From the NCBI GenBank assembly GCA_029891385.1, contig CM057230.1, forward strand, positions 15,079,372-15,143,371: 64,000 bases of DNA, written 5' to 3'. Numbering within the stretch: the first letter of the stretch is position 1; each line of letters starts with the position of its first letter. Positions 57,292 to 64,000 of this stretch are shown here, piece after piece. Position numbers and translations under genes: made by a program. The DNA is from Erythroxylum novogranatense (taxonomy: Eukaryota; Streptophyta; Magnoliopsida; Malpighiales; Erythroxylaceae). The notes beneath the pieces are model-generated. The model saw only the letters and a program-made list of their open reading frames with translations, made no database searches and was not told the DNA's origin.

Positions 57292-57858
57292 CTATGACAA
57301 CCTTGTCGAAGGCCAAGCAATCAGTACTACCTCGGCATCTTCAACATAAATCATTTCTGATGCTGGTCTCCACAAAAATGCAGTAGGTACCTTAGCTATA
57401 TCTATCCAAACTTTCATAGCATTAGGGCCAATAGGAACATGATGAACAAGTGCATCTGGATCATTTGAAGAAACACGTCCTTCGGCTACTAGTTCATTAG
57501 ACCCTCTCCAATCAAACAACTTGCATTTACTTTTGTACGAAATTGTTTTTGCAATCTACAACACCAAATGGATGCGTCAATTTTAAGAAACAAAAGTAAT
57601 GACTAAGAGAAAATACACACACACGCACACACATAGCCAAGTGTACATTTTCATATAAACAAAAAACCTTACCAAAATATTTTGAGATTCTTCAATTGTT
57701 TGCCTTTCACCTTGTAAACATGCATCTTCAGATTCTTCAAATGATTAGTTTTCACCTATAAAATCCATATGAACATTTTATAAAATATATGTTCATATAT
57801 AATATAAATTGTATCCATGAAAATATTAAATTAATTATATTGATACTAACCTGCTTTT

Positions 57859-58208
57859 GTTTTAATCAATGTTCTGAAACCCGGACCGGTCATCGAACCG
57901 GTGGCTTTACTGGTTACCGGTTTGAAAGGTTCGATCGGTTCAACCACCGGTCGAACCGGTATGACGTAATAATTATGCAATAATTATATTTAATTATATA
58001 TAATATTAAAATATTTAAAAATTAAAAAAAAAACAAAAAAAAAGAAAAATAATAATTATCGGACCGGTCCGACCGGTTTTGACCGGTTCAGACTGGGTCA
58101 ATTTATAGCCAGTTTTAAAGGATAAACCAGACCGGACCACCGACCGGTCACCGGTCGGATTGGTCGGACCGGTCGGTCCGGTCCAGGTTTAAAAACACAG
58201 GTTTTAAT
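57859..58208. repeat. Target-site duplication gttttaat around MITE
   Basis: gttttaat at 57859-57866 and 58201-58208, 8 bases, the length typical of hAT-superfamily insertions. Confidence 0.8.
57867..58200. mobile_element. 334-bp hAT-like MITE rich in ACCGGTC
   Basis: Terminal inverted repeats: left CAATGTTCTGAAACCCGG against the complement of the right end CTGTGTTTTTAAACCTGG. Both arms are packed with accggtc/gaccggt words that can fold on each other, with an AT-rich centre (about 57970-58060). There is no coding capacity and the TSD is 8 bp. Confidence 0.8.
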
Positions 58209-58470
58209 GCTTCATTGAGTAAGTCCTTCATATGGTCCATTTCTTCTTTCATCTCAGCTTGCTCTTGTTTTATTTTGTATATGGTACAATTTCTCGTGCA
58301 AGTGCTCCTAAGACAGAAGACAACTGTACAGATTCTTGGTCGATAGGTTGACCTTTGTCATTGAATTTGACTTCAATCCGATTATCACCATTCAAAGCAA
58401 TGGTCTTCATCTTAGTTGGACCTCTTTTTCTCTTATTCATACTAGAATCCATGAGATTTAATCTTCCCAA

Positions 58471-59800
58471 AGAACCTATTTTTAAAAATAAAAGTTAATA
58501 TAAAATTTATCAAATAATAAATTAATAATTAACACAATTTAAACTGAATAATCTAAAGGGATCATGCTTTATAAATCCAAGAGCTAGATAATAACGGGCT
58601 AGCTTTACTTCAAAAGAGAAAAAGCAAAAAGCCTTACCTTTTTTCAGAACTTCACAGTATGCTTCTAGAATCCTGTTCGTAGAACAAAAGATATTAAAAT
58701 AATTATCTTTACATCTTAAACACTCATGAAGAACACAGAATAAGTACTTCTAGTGTAACATATGTAAGCATATATTTAACTAGATTTTTTCATCAAACCT
58801 CACCACCCTACTCATCACAACAAATTGCTAATGATTTTAAAGCCTAAAATTTCCTATCCTGTATTACACATTGAAGAGCTTTCTGCCATATATTTAAATT
58901 TGATCGACTTTACTATTCATTTACACGTTGAAAGTCATCATAAAGGTTCATTTCATTATTCCTTCACCAATACATGTCCTGGTCATGATACTCACAAATA
59001 TGATCCTAAAAAGTCACTACACTATCGTTTTTGGACTTCCAATGTCTCCTGTGTCGTTTTTGGACTTCCAAACGTCTCCCCCAATTTGCTGTTGCCCCAA
59101 CTCTAGCAAACTAGAATTATACCAATCGGCGAATCTATAAATAAAGGGATACAAACGCTCAGACTTACTGCTGACTATTCATGCCAAATACTAAGTGAGG
59201 AGATACTACAAATTTACGTCAGACATGAGATGTGAATGGAAAATGGTAAAGCTCGAATCAACTAGTAGAAAACCATGACCAAATAATATACTGCGCATCA
59301 ACAATTGCAAATAGAGAAACATGTAAAGGAACCATTCAAGAATCCTGTTTACCTTTTTCTGGGGTTCATTTTCAGCAGCATTAGACTGAGACTATAAAGA
59401 CAAGTTCTTCAGTAAATCTGCAGTTTTCTTGGAGGGAGAAAGTAATCCAAATAGTTCCATTCCTGAAATAGAGAAAGTAATCCAAACAAGAAGAATATAT
59501 CTTACATAAGCATACATGGAACAAAACATAAATCGTTTCAAAGAAAATCGTTTACCTCGTTTAAAAGCCCAGTTTCCAACATAAATCGTTTCTAAGATAA
59601 AACGTTTCCAACATATCCTGGTTCAGAAAATCGCGAAGTTCGGTCTTCAAATTATGGTTTGGCTCCCATCTCAGTTCTTCACGGAGATAGATTGGTTAAT
59701 AATGATAATGCTAATCATACTATTGTTTCCAACGTAAATCGTTTACCTCTTACAACGTAAATCGTTTCCAAGAAAAAAAAGAAAGAAAGAACACCCAATT
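58471..59800 (-). other. CACTA-2 5' region with exon-like pieces and repeated motif
   Basis: Minus-strand pieces such as NRILEAYCEVLKK near 58680-58637, followed by a GTAAGG donor, look like remnants of an upstream exon. A short direct repeat, tcgtttttggacttccaa, occurs twice at about 59026-59070. At 59529-59770 the word AATCGTTT recurs at least five times (59531, 59546, 59584, 59737, 59760) with related AACGTTTCC copies. The plus-strand frame at 58825-59106 has no recognised domain and is left unannotated. Confidence 0.4.
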
Positions 59801-59975
59801 TATCTCGTTCAAACGCCGCAACCTAGAAGCCTTGTATTAGCTTAAAAATAAAGAAAGAAGAAAGAAGCCTCGTATTAGCGTCTTAGCATAACAATAAAGA
59901 AAGAAACCCACTTTACTTTTATTAGCATAACAATAATATATATATGTATATATCTACGAAGCCTTTTATTAGCAT

Positions 59976-59981
<6 letters not shown>

Positions 59982-60015
<34 letters not shown>
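59982..60015. repeat. (TA)n microsatellite
   Basis: An uninterrupted run of ta dinucleotides. Shorter ta runs occur near 60270-60285 and 60314-60340. Confidence 0.9.
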
Positions 60016-60017
<2 letters not shown>

Positions 60018-60018
<1 letters not shown>

Positions 60019-60450
60019 AAGTTAACGTCAATTTATTAATTATAATGTAATTAGCAAATTAATTATATATAAATTAAAATTAATTAAAAGCGACAAAAAT
60101 ATATGAGCTAATTAGTAAACAATACAAAAATTAATGAATTAATTCATTTATTATATTATAATTATTAATAGTTAAATAAAATTAGCTAATTAGTTAATTA
60201 ATTAATTATATTCTAAAAAGAAAATTTTTATTGGTGTTAAATATATTATAATTAATTCTAATTAGTGATATATATATATATATATTAACAATAATATTAT
60301 TTAACATAAAATATTATATATATATATATATATATATATTTTAACAATGTCATATTAAAATATATTCTCTTTTGTTTGTAAGAACCCAAAGCATCCCTTC
60401 ACTATATAGAGTTATATACTATATATAATTATTTTTCAAATTTTAAAATT
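60018..60450. repeat. Direct repeat, copy 1 (second copy about 60910-61310)
   Basis: Both copies contain cgtcaatttattaattataa, gcaaattaattatatataaa and gtaagaacccaaagcatccc, then ttcactatatag, in the same order. They differ by ta-run length and small indels. The unique spacer 60451-60909 has no recognised gene; the minus-strand frame at 60642-60836 is probably chance. Confidence 0.8.
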
Positions 60451-60909
60451 CTAAGTAAATTTGAACAATTCTAACTATTAGTAATAATTCTAAATACTAA
60501 ATATTAGAATAATTCTCAATCTAAATAGAACTTATATAGAATATACATTTGCATGTTGTGTCATATTCGCATTGAGAAAAGAAATATTCATTTTCTTCTA
60601 GGAATATGAAGAATAACATTTTCATAAGATTTCGTCTATTATTAAGTTTCTATTCCAACGCTGAATGAAAGAAAAGGACACTGTACAAGATAGGTAGAGA
60701 AAGTTGTGACACTAGAAATGCTTATGTCAATTACACCAGAAGGGATATTAAATGAATGGAATTGGACTATGGATGGAACATAATAAAATAGAGCCACTTT
60801 GAGTTCCCTATGAAATGAGGTATGGAATGAAGACACACATATTAATATATATAACTAAATTTAAAATCGGGGTGTAAAAAGGAATAGTAACATAAATACA
60901 TAAATATAT

Positions 60910-61310
60910 ATAATGAAGTTCACGTCAATTTATTAATTATAATGTAATTAGCAAATTAATTATATATAAATTAAAATTAATTAAAAATGGAAGAAAATAT
61001 ATGAACTATTAAATAAATTATAATTTAATTAATTAATTAGTTATATTATAATTATAATTATCAACAGTTAAATCAAAATTAGCCAATTAGTTTATTAATT
61101 AATTATATTCTAAAGAACATTAATTTTTGATTGGTTTTAAATATATTATAATTAATACTAATTAGTGATATATATATTTGTTATTATATATATTATATTA
61201 AAATATATAACATTATATATATGTATATATATATTCTCTTTTCTTTTGTAAGAACCCAAAGCATCCCTTCACTATATAGAATTGTATACTATATATAATT
61301 ATTTTCATTT
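60910..61310. repeat. Direct repeat, copy 2
   Basis: The second copy of the 60018-60450 segment, about 890 bases downstream in the same orientation. Confidence 0.8.
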
Positions 61311-61365
61311 TTAAAATTCTAACTAATAGTAAATACTAAATATTATAATAATTCTCAATTTAAAT

Positions 61366-61566
61366 GGACGTTCATATCTCGTGCAATAACATATTCTGAC
61401 CCATACATCCTTATCCTCATTATACATGCTCACGCCACGCACGAGAAATTCAATTTCTCTTATTGGTATAATATTAATTTGAAATAATATTAAATTGGAT
61501 CATAACTTATATATTAAAAAATTTAATCATTTAATGATATTAAGATTGATTTAAGTATGATTTATT
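61366..61566. repeat. Inverted repeat, left arm
   Basis: About 200 bases beginning GGACGTTCATATCTCGTGCA, the reverse complement of 62094-62292. The outer part contains a reversed piece of the DUF4216-like coding sequence found at 61735-61820. Confidence 0.75.
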
Positions 61567-61613
61567 GACATAATTAATTAATAATATGTTAATTTAAACA
61601 ATTATAAAATAAG

Positions 61614-61865
61614 GTGAATGATATACAAAATTTTATCCTAGCATCGCAAGCAAAACAAGTGTTTTACTCTAGAGAAACCGATTCATCTAATTGGTATGTT
61701 GTGCTGAAGACCCCCCCGAGAGGTTACTATGAGTTGGAAATGTATAATGAGGATGAGGATTTCACGTATAGGTCAAAATATGTTACTGCACGAGATATGA
61801 AGGTCTATGATGATAGTGAGGAAGTTAATTATGTAAGAGATGATTGTAAAGGTCTATTAGTGTGA
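61614..61865 (+). pseudogene. DUF4216-like fragment of a CACTA transposase
   Basis: An 83-codon frame: NFILASQAKQVFYSRETDS, NWYVVLKTPPRGYYELEM, then DEDFTYRSKYVTARDMK. The FILASQA-QVFY ... W-VVLKTPPR pattern is that of DUF4216, a domain near the C-terminus of plant CACTA (TNP2-type) transposases. Only this domain is present, between inverted-repeat arms and on the opposite strand to the other CACTA-2 gene. It is therefore a captured or left-over piece rather than a working gene. Confidence 0.6.
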
Positions 61866-62093
61866 TAACTTTGTCGTAGTTTCTCTAAACTAACTTTAAG
61901 TTACATTTTCCCAAATTTTGGTGTATATTTCATTGATTTAAGTTAATTATTTACTTTTTCTTTACATTACTAACGTAACGTAACTTATATAAAGTGTTAT
62001 TAATTTACATAACTAAGAAATTGATTAATAAAGTGTTACAATAAATTGATTAATAACAATAATTATTAATATAAATTGAATCAAAAATTAAAT

Positions 62094-62310
62094 TGAATCA
62101 TATTTAAATCAATCTTAATATCATTAAATGATTAAAATTTTTAATATAAAAGTTATGAGCCAATTTAATATTATTTCAAATTAATATTATACCAATCAGA
62201 GAAATTGAATTTCTCGCGGTATGTGAGCATGTATAATGAGGATACGGATGTACGAATTGAGAATATGATACTTGCACGAGATATGAACGTCCATAATGAT
62301 AGTGAGGAAG
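62094..62310 (+). repeat. Inverted repeat, right arm, with second DUF4216-like piece
   Basis: 62094-62292 is the reverse complement of 61366-61566. Bases about 62225-62310 also repeat 61738-61825 in direct orientation (atgtataatgaggat ... gcacgagatatgaa ... gatagtgaggaag). The same coding scrap is thus present three times. Confidence 0.75.
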
Positions 62311-62319
62311 TTTATAACT

Positions 62320-63760
62320 TTTTAAGTATTATTATTTTACATTTATTAAAGTATCTCATATAAAATGTTATTGATTTACATTACTAACATAACTTATATA
62401 AAGTGTTATTAATTTACAAAACTAAGATAACTCATATAAAGTGTTATTATTTTATTAATAAAATAACTCATGCATAATGTTATTATAATACACTATTATG
62501 ATAACTTTTCTAAAGTGTTATTATTTTATATTTACTAAAATAACTCATATAAAGTGTTATTGATCTATATTACTAACGTAACTTATATAAATTGTTATTA
62601 ATTTATATAGCTAAGATAACTCATACATAATGTTATTATAATACAAGTATTACGATAACTTTTCTAAAGTGTTATTATTTTACATTTACTAAAGTAACTC
62701 ATATAAAGTGTTATTGATTTACATTACTAACATAACTTATATAAAGTGTTATTAATTTACAAAACTAAGATAACTCATATAAACTGTTATTATTTTATTA
62801 ATAAAGTAACTCATACATAATGTTATTATAATACACTATTATGATAACTTTTCTAAAGTGTTATTATTTTACATGTATTAAAGTAACTCATATAAAGTGT
62901 TATTGATCTATATTACTAACGTAACTTATATAAATTGTTATTAATGTACATAACTAAGATAACTCATATATAATGTTATTATAATACAGTTGTTACAATA
63001 ACTTTTCTAAAGTGTTATTATTTTACATTTACTAAAGTAACTCATATAAAGTGTTATTGATTTATATTACTAGCATAACTTATATAAAGTGTTATTAATT
63101 TACAAAACTAAGATAACTCATAAAATGTTATTATTTTGTTAATAAAGTAACTCATACATAATGTTATTATAATACACTATTATGATAACTTTTCTAAAGT
63201 GTTATTATTTTACATGTACTAAAGTATCTCATATAAAATGTTATTGATTTATATTACTAACGTAACTTCTATAAATTGTTATTAATTTACATAACTAAGA
63301 TAACTCATAAATAATGTTATTATAATACACTATTACAATAACTTTTCTAAAGTGTTATTATTTTACATTTACTAAAGTAACTCATATAAAGTTTTATTGA
63401 TTTACATTACTAACGTAACTTATATAAAGTGTTATTAATTTACATAACTAAGATAACTCATATAAATTGTTATTATTTTATTAATAAAGTAACTCATATA
63501 TAATGTTATTATAATACACTATTATGATAACTTTTCTAAAGTGTTATTATTTTACATTTACTAGGGTAACTTATATGAAGTGTTATTATTTTCAATTACT
63601 AAGGTAACTCAAATCAATTGTTATTATTGTATGATATTAAGATAACTTATATAAAGTGTTATAAATTTATTATTAAAGTAACTCATATAAAGTGTCATTA
63701 TTTTACATCACTTTCATAACATCTTAAAATAGTTACCTTTTATAATGTTTAGTAACACTT
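62320..63760. repeat. CACTA-2 right subterminal array, 342-bp two-part repeat
   Basis: The landmark ataacttttctaaagtg occurs at about 62501, 62655, 62844, 62998, 63185, 63338 and 63527. The spacings are 154, 189, 154, 187, 153 and 189, so a two-part unit of about 342 bases is repeated three times. The inner building block is taactcatataaagtgttat, repeated every 35-45 bases. It differs from the left array but shares the gttat/gtaac theme. Confidence 0.85.
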
Positions 63761-63932
63761 AAAATTTTGTTATCAATGATAAATTATATGTTATAAAATC
63801 ATAAAGTGTTACTTATCAAATTAAGAATCATAACATTTTAAGACATATGTTACCAGAGATAGGTATTTTATAACATATTGTCAAAAGTGTTACTGTCTAG
63901 TGTTACTGTATATCATTTTTGTTGTAGTGGTG

Positions 63933-64000
63933 AATTTCTAGATGAACTTTGTGGAGTTGCCAACCTTTCCAAACCGACCAACTTGCCTAATCCTTCATCG
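63933..64000. other. CACTA-1 sequence resuming after CACTA-2
   Basis: This is target DNA to the right of CACTA-2. The minus strand is open (DEGLGKLVGLERLATPQSS), which could be another CACTA-1 exon, but 68 bases are too few to decide. Confidence 0.3.

Larger units (their letters stand above)
57292..58470 (-). pseudogene. CACTA-2 Ptta/En/Spm-type gene (DUF8039-like end), reduced
   Basis: Starts near 58470. The first exon has KRGPTKMKTIALNGDNRIEV, FNDKGQPID and SSVLGALAREIVPY, a typical N-terminal RGPT-M ... GQPI ... LG-L-R-VP pattern. After a stop comes a Glu/Lys-rich coiled-coil-like segment (EQAEMKEEMDHMKDLLNEAL) with the MITE inserted just before a GTTAGT donor. The C-terminal part (57519-57292) has SNELVAEGRVSSNDPDALVH, VHHVPIGPNAMKVWID and VEDAEVVLIAWPS, resembling the DUF8039 region of plant CACTA proteins. 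The middle of the usual protein is missing, so the gene is internally deleted. Confidence 0.65.
53174..63929 (-). mobile_element. CACTA-2, complete CACTA transposon with nested insertions
   Basis: 10,756 bp with terminal inverted repeats: left CACTACAACAAAAATGACAT, right the complement of CACTACAACAAAAATGATAT, and a gtg TSD. Both ends are rich in gttac/gtaac words. Removing the solo LTR and MITE leaves about 8.2 kb. The remaining genes are short and broken: a minus-strand Ptta/DUF8039-like gene and a plus-strand DUF4216-like piece. It is therefore probably non-autonomous. It lies within CACTA-1. Confidence 0.88.
53171..63932. repeat. Target-site duplication gtg of CACTA-2
   Basis: gtg at 53171-53173 and 63930-63932 directly flanks the CACTAC and GTAGTG ends, as expected for the 3-bp duplication of CACTA elements. 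Confidence 0.85.
46168..64000 (-). mobile_element. CACTA-1, En/Spm-type DNA transposon, continues past window
   Basis: The left end CACTACAAGAACGGAGCGAA is a CACTA terminus. It begins in the 3' flank of the F-box pseudogene at 45962; the paralogous flank near 42060-42075 lacks it. The subterminal region 46200-46520 is packed with accgacgg/ccgtcggta words, as in transposase-binding regions. A minus-strand multi-exon gene of the Ptta/En/Spm type follows. Nested within are a 4.2-kb solo LTR and CACTA-2. The right end is not in the window, so its TSD is unknown. Confidence 0.8.

Noticed and set aside
58825..59140. Possible small plus-strand gene of 93 codons
   Set aside because: It is antisense to the presumed CACTA-2 5' region, contains a short duplicated phrase (tcgtttttggacttccaa) and has no recognised domain.
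53190..63760. CRISPR-like or centromeric satellite array
   Set aside because: The repeats lie exactly between CACTA terminal inverted repeats, differ at the two ends and have no unique spacers; subterminal repeats explain them.

Overview
The window is nuclear DNA from a flowering plant, most likely a eudicot. It is AT-rich and holds spliced or degenerate eukaryotic genes, an F-box/FBA gene cluster, and nested plant retrotransposons and DNA transposons with target-site duplications (TSDs). No bacterial, organellar, rRNA or tRNA gene was recognised, and the species cannot be named from the sequence alone. The only candidate host genes are F-box proteins: two intact single-exon genes (1211-2320 and 40681-41829, + strand), one partial gene running off the left edge (1-500, - strand), three pseudogenes (about 3497-4770, 35743-38621, 44320-45962) and a fossil 3' tail (about 39150-39186). 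All resemble each other, and some pairs share about 1 kb of flanking DNA, so the cluster grew by local duplication.

Left-centre (6.4-35.7 kb) is a stack of transposons. A decayed Ty1/copia element (- strand, about 6358-12174) carries a 2.9 kb solo LTR (7828-10736, TSD aacaa). It is broken at its integrase by another LTR sequence (12175-14844). That sequence is broken by a Ty3/gypsy chromovirus-like element (- strand, 14845-32175), with a tRNA-iMet-type primer binding site, a polypurine tract and a decayed gag-pol. Inside the gypsy integrase sits a non-autonomous LTR element (17419-26312, TSD cataa) with two LTRs of about 4.1 kb around only about 0.63 kb of internal, apparently non-coding DNA. 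The right gypsy LTR ends abruptly where a decayed LINE (32176-35700) begins.

Centre (35.7-46.2 kb) holds the second half of the F-box cluster. One pseudogene was hit by two solo LTRs (240 bp and 1520 bp), both with 5-bp TSDs.

Right (46.2-64 kb) is nested CACTA (En/Spm) DNA transposons. CACTA-1 starts at 46168 and runs beyond the window. It encodes a multi-exon Ptta/En/Spm-type protein on the - strand and was split by a 4.2 kb solo LTR (47808-52015, TSD cttac) of the giant-LTR family. CACTA-2 (53174-63929, TSD gtg, matching CACTACAACAAAAATGA ends) lies inside CACTA-1. It has a 201-bp subterminal array on the left and an alternating 154/189-bp array on the right. It carries a decayed transposase-type gene, a solo copy of the gypsy LTR (53697-55948, TSD ttgat), a 334-bp hAT-like MITE (8-bp TSD) and rearranged DUF4216-like pieces.

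All domain names rest on recognition of motifs by eye; no database search was run. The long open frames inside LTRs, and those antisense to pol, are treated as chance frames and not annotated.
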